A stretch of 58,051 nucleotides of DNA from Halobacteriales archaeon SW_7_65_23 (lineage in GTDB: Archaea; Halobacteriota; Halobacteria; Halobacteriales; Haloarculaceae), in contig PXSQ01000055.1 in NCBI GenBank assembly GCA_003022725.1, forward strand, positions 1 to 58,051. The letters are read 5' to 3'. Both the position numbers and the translations under genes were made by a program. The stretch's first letter is position 1. Every line of letters starts with the position of its first letter. Under the pieces are notes generated by a model. It was not told where the DNA came from. It was given only the letters and a program-made list of their open reading frames with translations, and did no database searches. Below, piece after piece: positions 26,128-34,536 of this stretch.

Positions 26128-26160
26128 GCCGGTTCGAGTCCGGCGCCATGGGAGATTTTT
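26128..26160 (+). other. Orphan tRNA T-arm-like sequence followed by a T-run
   Basis: GCCGGTTCGAGTCCGGC (26128-26144) is a perfect tRNA T-arm: 5-bp stem, 7-nt loop with TTCGA. It is followed by GCCATGGGAG and seven T. I could not find a matching 5' acceptor strand, D-arm or anticodon arm upstream, with or without an intron. The region 26007-26127 holds a perfect 7-bp hairpin, GGGCGTC...GACGCCC (26052-26073). It may be a 3' tRNA fragment left by an integrated element, or coincidence with a terminator. Confidence 0.3.
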
Positions 26161-26185
26161 TGACGCGCGGAGTGCATAATCGGGC

Positions 26186-27592
26186 ATGGAAGGCGCCGAC
26201 GAGCTGGCCGAAGCCATCAGCTTCGGTACCGACGGATGGCGGGCCGAACTGTCCCTGTTCACCCCCGAGCGCGTGCGCGTCGTCGCACAGGCCGTGGCGA
26301 CGTACCTCGACGACACTGACGCCGAGGGCCCGGTAGCGATCGGCTACGACCCACGGGAGGGCTCCCGCGGGTTCGCGGAGGACATTGCGCGGGTCATCGC
26401 AGCGAATGGCCGCGACGTGACTATCGCCGAACGGGACTGCCCAACGCCGGTGCTAGCCTGGACTGTCGCGACGGGCGCGTACGCCGGCGGCCTGGCTGTG
26501 ACTGCCTCGCACAATCCGCCCGAGTACAACGGCGTCAAGTTCCTCCCGGCGGATGGCGCGCCGGCGCTACCCGGCGTGACCGACGCGATCGAGGCGCGAC
26601 TCGCAGCCCCCGACCCCGTCGCCGAGGAGAAATACGGCGCGGTTCACGAAACCGATCTCGTCGACGCGTACGCTGACAATGCCCTGGCGTTCGTCGATCG
26701 CACGCTCGACGACCTGCAGGTCGCTTACGACGCGATCCACGGGAGCGGACGGGGCGTGACTGACACCCTGCTGGAGCGCGCAGGCGCGACGGTCCAGCGC
26801 TACCGCTGTGACCGGGATCCCACGTTCGGCGGTGCCGGTCCCGAACCGAGCCCCGAGCGAGCAGCAGCGATCATCGAGGCCGTCAGCGAGGGCAACGCTG
26901 ATATCGGATTTATCAACGACGGAGACGCCGATCGCGTCGGGTTCGTAACCCCCGACCATGGCTACCTGGATCCCAACGTCGTGCTCGCGCTGCTGTACGA
27001 CTATATGCTGGAATCGGACGCGGGTGACGTGGTACGGACCGTCTCCACCAGCAGCCTCGTCGACCGGATCGCCGAGGCGCACAGGCAAGGTGTCCACGAG
27101 ACTCCGGTCGGGTTCAAGTGGGTCGCCCAGGCCATGGGTGAACACGATACCCTGGTCGGCGGCGAGGAGAGCGGTGGCTACGGCGTGACGGCACACCTGC
27201 GGAACAAGGACGGCGTACTGCTGGCGCTGCTTCTGGCCGGCGCCGAGACCGAGCGGCCGCTCGACGACCGCATCGACGACCTGTCTTCGACCCACGGCGA
27301 GATCCACCAGGACCGGATCAGCCTGGACTGTCCCGACGCGAAGAAGGCGGCCGTCCTCGACGCACTCGATGACGACCTCCCCGAGTCGTTCGCCGGCGTC
27401 GCCGTCAAAAACGTGAACACAGCCGACGGGTTCAAGCTGACGCTCGCGGACGGGACCTGGGTGCTGGTCCGGCCCTCCGGCACCGAGCCGAAACTGCGGC
27501 TCTACGCCGAGGCGACCAGCCAGGAGCGCGTCGCGGCACTGCTCGAGGCCGGCCGCGAGTTCGTCGAACCGGTCGTCGACGCTGTCACTTAG
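26186..27592 (+). CDS. Phosphoglucomutase/phosphomannomutase family protein
   Basis: A 468-aa alpha-D-phosphohexomutase. All four active-site loops are present: phosphoserine loop TASHNPPEYNG (about 113-123), metal loop DGDADR (about 244-249), sugar loop GGEESGG (about 324-330) and phosphate loop RPSGTEPKLR (about 430-439). It starts with the usual FGTDGWRA. Substrate (glucose, mannose or glucosamine phosphate) cannot be told from sequence. It stands alone between the zinc-finger gene and the convergent samp2 unit. Confidence 0.92.
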   Translation: MEGADELAEAISFGTDGWRAELSLFTPERVRVVAQAVATYLDDTDAEGPVAIGYDPREGSRGFAEDIARVIAANGRDVTIAERDCPTPVLAWTVATGAYAGGLAVTASHNPPEYNGVKFLPADGAPALPGVTDAIEARLAAPDPVAEEKYGAVHETDLVDAYADNALAFVDRTLDDLQVAYDAIHGSGRGVTDTLLERAGATVQRYRCDRDPTFGGAGPEPSPERAAAIIEAVSEGNADIGFINDGDADRVGFVTPDHGYLDPNVVLALLYDYMLESDAGDVVRTVSTSSLVDRIAEAHRQGVHETPVGFKWVAQAMGEHDTLVGGEESGGYGVTAHLRNKDGVLLALLLAGAETERPLDDRIDDLSSTHGEIHQDRISLDCPDAKKAAVLDALDDDLPESFAGVAVKNVNTADGFKLTLADGTWVLVRPSGTEPKLRLYAEATSQERVAALLEAGREFVEPVVDAVT

Positions 27593-27619
27593 CTGCCCTC
27601 CCGGAGATTACCCGAGGGA

Positions 27620-27792
27620 TCATTCTTCCAGTAGCAACTGCCGGAGGGCGTGCACGTGTCCGCTACCGACGAGACAGAGGATGCGCTCAGTGTCGCCGTC
27701 GACTTCCAGCAGGCCACCACCAGCACGTTGGAGACGGCCGGGAGTTCGTCGGTCCTCGCCGGTCTGACCGCGACCGGCGTGTCCACGCCCAC
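27620..27792 (-). pseudogene. GNAT-acetyltransferase-like remnant after samp2
   Basis: A GTG start lies 3 nt after the samp2 stop and encodes DTPVAVRPARTDELPAVSNV, the opening of a GNAT N-acetyltransferase. The frame is then broken. A second frame continues with GGLLEVDGDTERILCLVGSG, then HVHALRQLLLEE and a stop. Most of the acetyl-CoA-binding core is missing. It looks like an internal deletion with a frameshift in the second gene of the samp2 operon. Confidence 0.45.
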
Positions 27793-27795
27793 CGG

Positions 27796-27999
27796 CTACC
27801 CCCCCTTGATGAGTCGAACAACCCGAACGCGGTCGACGTCGTCGTCGATCGGCGCGTCCTCGGGCACCGGCGTCCCGTCGACGAGGATCGACACCTCGTG
27901 TCTGCTCACGTCGAACGGCGCGAGCAGGTCCGCGTAGCTGTCGCCGTCGGGGTCGACCTCCCGCGTGCCCTCGCCGACGAGTTCGACCGTGATCGCCAT
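27796..27999 (-). CDS. samp2: Ubiquitin-like small archaeal modifier protein, SAMP2 type
   Basis: A 67-aa beta-grasp protein ending in VRVVRLIKGG. The C-terminal Gly-Gly is adenylated by the E1-like UbaA and attached to target lysines or used for tRNA thiolation. The VSILVDGTPVPED stretch and length match SAMP2 (HVO_0202) of Haloferax volcanii, whose neighbour is also the RFC small subunit gene, as here (28120). The likely partner gene downstream is broken. Confidence 0.88.
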   Translation of the reverse strand: MAITVELVGEGTREVDPDGDSYADLLAPFDVSRHEVSILVDGTPVPEDAPIDDDVDRVRVVRLIKGG

Positions 28000-28119
28000 G
28001 TGTGGGGGTACGACTCGCCGGGCTTGAGGGTGTCGTTGTCCACCGTGGCGGCGACCTGACGGCCAGGATGCTGGGCCGGTGTCGGGGAGTTTATCACCTG
28101 CCGTTCCGTTCTATCGGGC

Positions 28120-29094
28120 ATGAGCGAGGCCGAACAGGCGGCGGGAGGCCGCGAGGAGATCTGGCTGGAGAAGTACCGCCCGCAGACGCTCGACGAGGTG
28201 GTCGGCCACGAGGCAATCATCGAGCGGCTGAAAAGCTACGTCGAGCGCGACGACCTGAACAACATGCTGTTCGCGGGGCCGGCCGGCGTCGGGAAGACGA
28301 CCAGCTCCATCGCGATCGCCAGGGAGCTGTACGGCGAGGACTGGGAGAGTCACTTCCTGGAGCTGAACGCCTCGGACGAACGCGGGATCGACGTCGTCCG
28401 CGAACGGGTCAAGAGCTTCGCCCGCACCTCCTTTGGCGGACCCAACTATCGCATCATCTTCCTCGACGAGGCCGACGCGCTCACGTCCGAGGCGCAGGCA
28501 GCGCTCCGACGGACGATGGAGCAGTTCTCGAACAACGTCCGCTTTATTCTCTCGTGTAACTACTCCAGCCAGATCATCGACCCGATCCAGTCCCGGTGTA
28601 CCGTGTTCCGGTTCGCGCCGCTGCCCGACGACGCCGTCGAGGAGATGGTCCGGGAGATCGCCGGCAAGGAGGACATCGAAGTTACAGACGACGGCGTCGA
28701 CGCGCTCGCCTACGTCGCGGGCGGGGACATGCGCGCGGCGATCAACGGGCTCCAGGCCGCCGCTGTCACCGGCCGCGTGGTCGACGAGGAAGCGGTGTTC
28801 GAGATCACCTCGACCGCCCGACCCGAGGACATCGAAGAGATGGTCACGCGCGCGCTCGACGGCGACTTCACCGCGGCGCGCTCACAACTCGACCGGCTGC
28901 TGACCGAGGAAGGGATCGCCGGCGGCGACATAATCGACCAGCTCCACCGCTCTGTGTGGGAGTTCGACCTCGACGACGAGGCGGCCGTCCGCCTGCTCGA
29001 CCGCATCGGTGAGGCCGACTACCGGATCACCGCCGGGGCGAACGAACGGATCCAACTCGAGGCCCTGCTCGCGTCGGTCGCGCTGGACAACTAA
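28120..29094 (+). CDS. rfcA: Replication factor C small subunit
   Basis: A 324-aa AAA+ clamp-loader subunit that opens the PCNA ring. Walker A is [12 protein letters not shown] (about 47-58), Walker B IIFLDEAD (about 110-117), sensor 1 [10 protein letters not shown] and the arginine finger SRC in [11 protein letters not shown]. The C-terminal collar helices are complete. No intein is present although haloarchaeal rfc genes often host them. It diverges from samp2. Confidence 0.96.
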   Translation: MSEAEQAAGGREEIWLEKYRPQTLDEVVGHEAIIERLKSYVERDDLNNMLFAGPAGVGKTTSSIAIARELYGEDWESHFLELNASDERGIDVVRERVKSFARTSFGGPNYRIIFLDEADALTSEAQAALRRTMEQFSNNVRFILSCNYSSQIIDPIQSRCTVFRFAPLPDDAVEEMVREIAGKEDIEVTDDGVDALAYVAGGDMRAAINGLQAAAVTGRVVDEEAVFEITSTARPEDIEEMVTRALDGDFTAARSQLDRLLTEEGIAGGDIIDQLHRSVWEFDLDDEAAVRLLDRIGEADYRITAGANERIQLEALLASVALDN

Positions 29095-29221
29095 CCCCGG
29101 CGAGCCCGGGTTACGGGGCCAGATTGTTACTCGAATCCGAATACAATATTTCCCAGACTGCGACCGGATCGGTTCGACAAAAGTAAGACATTTATCCGTA
29201 CTTGCCGCATGTCCGAGTAGA

Positions 29222-29899
29222 ATGCGTCCGATCGACGATACGCCCCTGTCACGGGACGGCAAAGTGCTGATACTCGCCTACGACCACGGGCTGGAGCACG
29301 GCCCGGTGGACTTCGAGGAAGTGCCGGAGAGCGCGGATCCGGAGCGGGTGTTCAAAGTCGCCAAGCACCCCGCAGTGACGAGCCTTGCGGTCCAGAAGGG
29401 GATCGCCGAGGCGTACTACCCGTCCTACGAGGACGAAGTGACGCTGCTGGCGAAGCTCAACGGCACCTCGAACCTCTGGATGGGCGAGCCGGACTCGTCG
29501 GTCAACTGGTCGGTCGACTACGCCGCCGAGGTGGGCTACCCGCGCGGGCAGGGACTGAAAAACGACAAGAAACCGAGCGTCATCGCCTACGCCGCACGCA
29601 AGGCGCTGGAACTGGGCGCCGACGTCGCGAAGGTGAAATACCCCGGCAGCCGCGAGGCGATGGAGCACGTCGTCGAGATGGCCGGCAAGACGAAAGTCAT
29701 CATGTCCGGCGGCTCCAAGCGCAGCGACCGGGAGTTCCTCGAAAACGTCGAGGCCGTGATCGACGCCGGCGGCGCGGGGCTGGCGGTCGGCCGCAACGTG
29801 TTCCAGCGCGAGAACCCGACCCGGATCCTCGACGCGCTCGAACAGGTCATCTACGAGGAAGCGTCGGTCGACACCGCACTCGCGGCGGCAGAACGCTGA
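29222..29899 (+). CDS. fba: Archaeal class I fructose-bisphosphate aldolase with an internal gap
   Basis: A 225-aa DhnA-type aldolase. It keeps ILAYDHGLEHGP (Asp of the active site), GTSNLWMGEPDSSVNW and the Schiff-base lysine in VAKVKYPGS, plus MSGGSKRSDREF and GLAVGRNVFQRENP. Between DYAAEVG and YPRGQGLKN about 40 residues found in relatives are missing (the strand with G-x-x-x-YxGS, the next helix, and the Trp of the WSYPRG block). The gap is in frame. Without it the TIM barrel lacks about one beta-alpha unit, so activity is doubtful. The ATG at 29222 gives the family N-terminus. fbp follows after 6 nt. Confidence 0.85.
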   Translation: MRPIDDTPLSRDGKVLILAYDHGLEHGPVDFEEVPESADPERVFKVAKHPAVTSLAVQKGIAEAYYPSYEDEVTLLAKLNGTSNLWMGEPDSSVNWSVDYAAEVGYPRGQGLKNDKKPSVIAYAARKALELGADVAKVKYPGSREAMEHVVEMAGKTKVIMSGGSKRSDREFLENVEAVIDAGGAGLAVGRNVFQRENPTRILDALEQVIYEEASVDTALAAAER

Positions 29900-29905
29900 C
29901 CAGCG

Positions 29906-30787
29906 ATGGCAGGATCGATCGACACGATCCTCGAGACGATCGCCGAGACAGCGGGCGCCGTCCAGGACGGGCTCGCGAGCCGGCGTACCTACAGCGAGGC
30001 GGAGAACCCGAGCGGCGAAGTTCAGATCGAAGCGGACGTCTACGCGGACGAACTGCTGGAGGAGCGGCTGCTCGCGATGGACGCCGTTGCCTCCTACGCC
30101 AGCGAGGAGCGCGAGGGTGTCCTAACAGGTGACCAGTCCGCGCCCGATGCGTCGAGCGGCAGCGGGGACAGTCCCTATCACGTCACCTGCGACCCGCTGG
30201 ATGGCTCCTCGAACCTGAAGTCGAACAACGGCATGGGGACGATCGTCGGCGTCTACGACCAGCAGCCGCCGGCGCCCGGCGAGTCGATCGTCGCCGCCGC
30301 CTACGTCCTCTACGGCCCGATCACGACAATGGTGACGGCCGTCGACGGCACCGTATCGGAGTACCTCGTCGAGTCGGGCTCGCGTGAACTGCTAAATGAG
30401 GACATCGAACTCCCCGATAATCCGGTCGTGTACGGTTTCGGCGGCCGCGTCCCCGACTGGATCCCGTCGTTCAGCGAGTACGTCGACCAGGTCGAGTGTG
30501 AGCGGCTGAAGCTGCGCTACGGCGGCGCGATGGTTGCCGACCTGAACCAGGTACTCACCTACGGCGGCGTGTTCGGCTACCCGATGCTCCAGGGCAGCCC
30601 CGAGGGGAAGCTCCGCCTCCAGTTCGAGGGGATCCCGATGGCGAAGGTGTTCGCCGACGCCGGCGGCGCATCCAGCGACGGCTCGCGGTCGCTGCTGTCG
30701 AAGACGCCCGGACGGCTCCACGAACGCTCGCCGGTGTTCGTCGGCAACGAGTCGCTCATCACCGACCTCGAAGCGACTGTCGAGTAG
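29906..30787 (+). CDS. fbp: Fructose-1,6-bisphosphatase, class I
   Basis: A 293-aa gluconeogenic phosphatase that hydrolyses fructose 1,6-bisphosphate. The metal site DPLDGSSNLKSNNGMGT (about 96-112) and the substrate block LRYGGAMVADLNQVLTYGG (about 203-221) are intact, with KLRLQFEGIPMAKV later. It follows fba by 6 nt, so the two last steps from triose phosphate to fructose 6-phosphate share a transcript. This suits growth on glycerol, which the first part of the window encodes. Confidence 0.94.
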   Translation: MAGSIDTILETIAETAGAVQDGLASRRTYSEAENPSGEVQIEADVYADELLEERLLAMDAVASYASEEREGVLTGDQSAPDASSGSGDSPYHVTCDPLDGSSNLKSNNGMGTIVGVYDQQPPAPGESIVAAAYVLYGPITTMVTAVDGTVSEYLVESGSRELLNEDIELPDNPVVYGFGGRVPDWIPSFSEYVDQVECERLKLRYGGAMVADLNQVLTYGGVFGYPMLQGSPEGKLRLQFEGIPMAKVFADAGGASSDGSRSLLSKTPGRLHERSPVFVGNESLITDLEATVE

Positions 30788-30891
30788 CCGGTACAACCGG
30801 CCGTTCGTACCCCGCGTTCCTCTCGCTCATACGGTCGTGCATGATAGTTCGGCTACCCCGATTTCGCGCGTTCCAGCGACGGCGGGTCGGT

Positions 30892-31341
30892 TCACTCCGG
30901 TTTTTTCAGCGAGAGGACCGTCCGGTCGAAGCTGCAGACGAGTTCGTCGTCCTGGTTGAACACCTCGACATTCATCGTGACGACGCCGCGTTCGCCGTCG
31001 CTGGTCTCCCGCTTCTCTGTGACCGTCGACTGGACTCTGATCGTGTCACCGTGGTACACCGGCGCGGGGTGCTCGACGGTATCGTAGCTGAGATTTGCGA
31101 CGACAGTACCGTCGGTCATGTCGGGGATCGTGATGCCGACGGCCAGCGCCATGGTGTAGATCCCGTTGACGATGCGCTCGCCGAACTGGGTGTCGGCGGC
31201 GAACTCCTCGTCGAGGTGCAGCGGCTGCTGGTTCATCGTCATGTCGCAGAACTGCTGGTTGTCGGCTTCGCTGATCGTCCGCCGGGTGTCGTGTTCGACC
31301 GTCTCCCCGACGGTGAACTCCTCGTAGTACAGTCCCGTCAT
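30892..31341 (-). CDS. MaoC-family hot-dog dehydratase
   Basis: A 149-aa hot-dog protein. The catalytic pattern of (R)-specific enoyl-CoA hydratases is visible as an Asp/His block (NQQPLHLDEEFAAD) with FGERIVNGIYTMALAVG after it. Haloarchaea use such enzymes in fatty acid, PHA and methylaspartate-cycle metabolism; substrate is open. The ATG at 31341 (MTGLYYEEFTVGE) is chosen over an upstream in-frame start at 31407 that adds a Pro-rich, unlikely leader. Confidence 0.88.
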   Translation of the reverse strand: MTGLYYEEFTVGETVEHDTRRTISEADNQQFCDMTMNQQPLHLDEEFAADTQFGERIVNGIYTMALAVGITIPDMTDGTVVANLSYDTVEHPAPVYHGDTIRVQSTVTEKRETSDGERGVVTMNVEVFNQDDELVCSFDRTVLSLKKPE

Positions 31342-31472
31342 GAGCGGGGGTGACGGCGGCGGACGGCAAATAGCCATCGGGAGCACTGCCCGCGGGGTGG
31401 GCCGCACTCGGCGCAGTTTCCCAGGGGATCCAGGCTGTAAAGATTAAATACGGCGAGTCAGCTAGGGGGTGC

Positions 31473-31964
31473 ATGGCCAAATATTCGACAGGGGATACCG
31501 GGTCTGAGTCCAGCGACAGCTGCGAACTCTGTGGCGCGTCCGGCGTCGACACGCAGTCAGTCAACGTGGCCGGGGCACAGCTCGAGGTCTGTTCGGACTG
31601 CGCACAGCACGACGACCGGAGCAAGACCACTGACGGGTCCGCCGACGGCCGCAACAGGAAGAAACGCGCCGCCCAGAACACCGCGCGGATGCACGACGCG
31701 GCACAGGGCGACTCCTCACACTGGGAGGACGGCGCGGACTACGACGACGACCAGCTCCCGTACCTGAAGCGGGACTACGACGAGCTGCTGACGGACGCCC
31801 GACAGGCGGCGGGCTACCAGCTCGAGGAGCTGGCCGACGAGCTGGGCGTCGACGAGTCCGACCTGCTCGCGCTCGAACAGGGGCGGGCGACACAGGCAGG
31901 CGTCGGCGGCAGCGTCGTCCGGGCCGCCGAGGGGTTCCTGGACGTCTCGCTCGTCGAGGAGTAA
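31473..31964 (+). CDS. MBF1-like transcription factor (zinc ribbon plus HTH)
   Basis: A 163-aa protein. The N-terminal zinc ribbon has CELCGASG (about 17-24) and VCSDCAQHD (about 39-47). An acidic linker follows. The C-terminal half is a Cro/C1-type helix-turn-helix (YQLEELADELGVDESDLLAL, about 116-135). This is the architecture of archaeal multiprotein bridging factor MBF1, thought to connect regulators with TBP. It begins with its own TATA-like AGATTAAATA (about 31441-31450), some 25 nt upstream. Confidence 0.85.
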   Translation: MAKYSTGDTGSESSDSCELCGASGVDTQSVNVAGAQLEVCSDCAQHDDRSKTTDGSADGRNRKKRAAQNTARMHDAAQGDSSHWEDGADYDDDQLPYLKRDYDELLTDARQAAGYQLEELADELGVDESDLLALEQGRATQAGVGGSVVRAAEGFLDVSLVEE

Positions 31965-32012
31965 CTACCGGGGAGCGATTCCCTTTTTTCCGCCGGCGAG
32001 AAACGGGGAGGC

Positions 32013-33212
32013 ATGCACTCGCGCGCACCAGCCGAGCCGTACCGCCACAGCTTCGAGAGTACCGTCGATCGCGTCGACGGCCGACAGGTCGTGCTCTCGG
32101 AGACGTTCTTCTACCCCGAGGGCGGCGGCCAGCCGGCCGACCGCGGCCTGCTCGGCGACACTGAGGTCGTCGACGTCCGCGACGATGACGGGAAGGTCGT
32201 CCACGAACTGGCCGGCGAACCGGCGTTCGCGGCCGGTGACACCGTCCACGGCAGCGTCGACAGCGAGTACCGGACGTACCTGATGGGCGCCCACACGGCA
32301 AGTCACGCGCTGTACGGTGCCGGACGGCGGCTGCTCGATGACCTCGGCTACGGCGGGTTCGGGATCAGCGACGAGAAAGTCCGCGTCGACTTCACCACGC
32401 CGACGGACATCGGCGACGAGACGCTCGCGGAGCTGGAGCGGCTCACCAACCGGGCGGTCTGGGAGTCCCGGGAGGTGACCTGGGAGCAACTGCCCCGCGA
32501 GGAGGCGCTCGCGCGCGACGACGTCGCGTTCAACACCAAAACCGAGGAGGGGGTCACCGGAGAGACCGTCCGCATCGTGGAAATCGACGGCTGGGACGTC
32601 GCGGCCTGCGGCGGCACGCACGTCGGCAACACCCGGGAGATCGGTCCCGTCACGGTGCTGTCTCGCTCGAACCCCGGCGAAGGACTCACCCGCGTCGAGT
32701 TCGCGGTCGGCCCGACAGGGATCGACCGGCGGACCCGGGAAATGGTCGCCGCTCGCGACGCTGCGCGGGCGCTGGACACCCAGGTCGACTCGCTGCCGGA
32801 CGCAGTCGAGCGACTGCTGGAGGAACGCGAGCAGCAGACCGAGCAGATCCGGGACCTCCGCGAGCAGGTGATCCAGGCGCGGCTCGCGGACCTTCGGGAC
32901 GCGACGGTCACCCGGGACGGGAGGGAGTGGCTCGCGGGCTCGGTGCCCAGCGACGACGCCAACGCCCTCGCGGAGTTCGCACAGGAACTGGTCGACGGGA
33001 CGGGCGCCGTCGTCGCGCTCGTCGGCGAGTCCGGCAACTACCTGGCGGTCGCCACGGACGGCTCGGTGAACGCCGGGGCGGTCGTCGACGCCGTGACCGC
33101 GGAGTTCGGCGGCGGCGGTGGCGGGGACGACACCCTCGCGCAGGCGGGTGGCCTCGGCGCCGCACCCGAGGAGGTCGTCGCCTTCCTCCGCGAGGGCGAA
33201 TTCGAGCTGTGA
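32013..33212 (+). CDS. alaX: Alanyl-tRNA editing protein AlaX, long form
   Basis: A 399-aa trans-editing enzyme that removes serine or glycine wrongly charged on tRNA-Ala. Zinc-binding motifs are HTASH (HxxxH, about 93-97) and CGGTH (CxxxH, about 199-203), with the early FYPEGGGQPADRG block. A coiled region (about 265-295, EREQQTEQIRDLREQV) leads to a DHHA1-like C-terminal domain with GGGGGGDDTLAQAGGLG. The gene is intact. A MITE lies 22 bp after its stop. Confidence 0.92.
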   Translation: MHSRAPAEPYRHSFESTVDRVDGRQVVLSETFFYPEGGGQPADRGLLGDTEVVDVRDDDGKVVHELAGEPAFAAGDTVHGSVDSEYRTYLMGAHTASHALYGAGRRLLDDLGYGGFGISDEKVRVDFTTPTDIGDETLAELERLTNRAVWESREVTWEQLPREEALARDDVAFNTKTEEGVTGETVRIVEIDGWDVAACGGTHVGNTREIGPVTVLSRSNPGEGLTRVEFAVGPTGIDRRTREMVAARDAARALDTQVDSLPDAVERLLEEREQQTEQIRDLREQVIQARLADLRDATVTRDGREWLAGSVPSDDANALAEFAQELVDGTGAVVALVGESGNYLAVATDGSVNAGAVVDAVTAEFGGGGGGDDTLAQAGGLGAAPEEVVAFLREGEFEL

Positions 33213-33234
33213 ACTGTGAGATGACAGTGTCGTC

Positions 33235-33379
33235 ATACTGGTGGCTGTACTTCTTTTACTCATACTGTCGGACGTAACTCTGTGTCACATCGTGACACTC
33301 TCCTGGCTGTATTCGCACGGGTGAACGGCTGAACGTGACGCGTGACTCCGAGTGTTCACGTACGTACAGCCACCAGTAT
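33235..33379. mobile_element. MITE copy with 15-bp perfect terminal inverted repeats (145 bp)
   Basis: ATACTGGTGGCTGTA (33235-33249) and TACAGCCACCAGTAT (33365-33379) are perfect inverted ends. The subterminal TTCTTTTACTCA on the left and TTCACGTACG on the right are shared with the copy at 56906. The interior codes for nothing recognisable. It sits between alaX and rpoF, 120 bp before the rpoF ATG. No clear target duplication is seen. Confidence 0.85.
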
Positions 33380-33500
33380 CAAGCGGGTCGGGAGGCGCGC
33401 TCGCGCGCGGCGAGCGGCTCAGAGCCACGATTCGAAGGTGTTTTTTGATCCCTATGCGAAGCGAAACCAGCAACCGGCAACTCGGGGTACGGAGTCATCC

Positions 33501-33857
33501 ATGACAATCTTCAAAGAGAAAATCAGTGAGGAGTATCTCACAGTCGCGGAGACAAAAGAGATACTCGAGGACATCGAGGGGGAGCGCGCCGCCGACGAGG
33601 AGCGGGAGATGCGCTACGAACTCTCGCGGGCGATCGAACACGTCAACCGGTTCGCGGTACTTGATCCCGAGGAGGCCATCGAGTTCGTCGACAAACTGCT
33701 GGAACTGGAGAAAGTGGACGAGAAGACGGCGTACAAGATCGCCGACCTCAGGCCGCGGGACCGCGACGAGCTTCGCGCGGTGTACGCCCAGGAGCGGTAC
33801 TCCCTTTCGGGCGACGAACTCGACGAGATTCTCAACGTCGTCGAGCAGTACGCCTGA
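33501..33857 (+). CDS. rpoF: RNA polymerase subunit F (Rpb4 homologue)
   Basis: A 118-aa protein that forms the polymerase stalk with RpoE. Opening MTIFKEKISEEYLTVAETKE and the helical C-terminus (DLRPRDRDELRAVYAQERYS) are those of archaeal Rpb4/RpoF with its HRDC-like fold. The ATG at 33501 gives the family N-terminus; an in-frame upstream codon inside the MITE is ignored. In many haloarchaea rpl21e precedes rpoF; here a MITE and about 120 bp of non-coding DNA do. DUF655, rsmA and a methyltransferase follow. Confidence 0.93.
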   Translation: MTIFKEKISEEYLTVAETKEILEDIEGERAADEEREMRYELSRAIEHVNRFAVLDPEEAIEFVDKLLELEKVDEKTAYKIADLRPRDRDELRAVYAQERYSLSGDELDEILNVVEQYA

Positions 33858-33957
33858 TTCAGATCGGAATTACCGTTCGACCAACCCACGGGTCCGCGCG
33901 TCAGCGTTCGGGCCGGGGGTTGCAAGTTTAAGTGAGGGCTCGACGTAGCTTGGAAGT

Positions 33958-34536
33958 ATGAGCGACGACGAACGCGACGACACGGCAGGCGAGCCGACGG
34001 CTGTGGTGCTCGACGTGCTCCCACACGGACGGACAGAGGACGACCGGCCGCAGTACCAGAAGGAGCCACTGGCCTACGCGGTCGACGTCGAGAATTTCCG
34101 ACTGTACGAACTCGTACTCGACGAGAACGCGGACATCTCGTTCGGCGACGACATCGACCTCGAGGGTGCCGGGGGACTTCAGCGCGTCAACCACATTGAG
34201 TACGACGACCTGCCGAGCGGCGCGAGCGCGGAACTCGACTACGCGATCGAGGACATTGTCGAGGCGGACGAACGTCGCTTCGTCGACTTCTATAACGACG
34301 CCCAGCCGATCACCCTCCGCCTCCACCAGCTGAACCTCCTCCCCGGGATCGGCAAGAAGCTCCGCAACAACATCCTGGACGAGCGCAAGCGGGCTCCCTT
34401 CGAGAGTTTCGACGACATCGAGGAGCGCATCAGCGGCCTCCACAACCCCGAGGAGGTGCTCGTCGAGCGGATCATGGAGGAGATCCGCGAGGAGGATCTC
34501 AAGTACCGGATCTTCGCCCGCCACGACGAGGAATGA
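33958..34536 (+). CDS. DUF655 putative RNA-binding protein
   Basis: A 192-aa protein with an N-terminal OB-like part (LAYAVDVENFRLYELVL) and a helix-hairpin-helix at LNLLPGIGKKLRNNILDE (about 122-140). This is the DUF655 family, almost always next to rsmA in Archaea and suspected to act in ribosome or RNA metabolism. Its stop overlaps the rsmA ATG by 4 nt. TTTAAGTGAGG about 27 nt before the ATG is a possible promoter. Confidence 0.92.
   Translation: MSDDERDDTAGEPTAVVLDVLPHGRTEDDRPQYQKEPLAYAVDVENFRLYELVLDENADISFGDDIDLEGAGGLQRVNHIEYDDLPSGASAELDYAIEDIVEADERRFVDFYNDAQPITLRLHQLNLLPGIGKKLRNNILDERKRAPFESFDDIEERISGLHNPEEVLVERIMEEIREEDLKYRIFARHDEE

Noticed and set aside
26035-26152. Complete tRNA gene with intron ending at the T-arm
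   Set aside because: The best 5' acceptor candidates (CCCTGGC at 26035, CCGTGAC at 26063) each have a mismatch with GCCATGG, and neither is followed by a D-arm or a plausible anticodon stem-loop.
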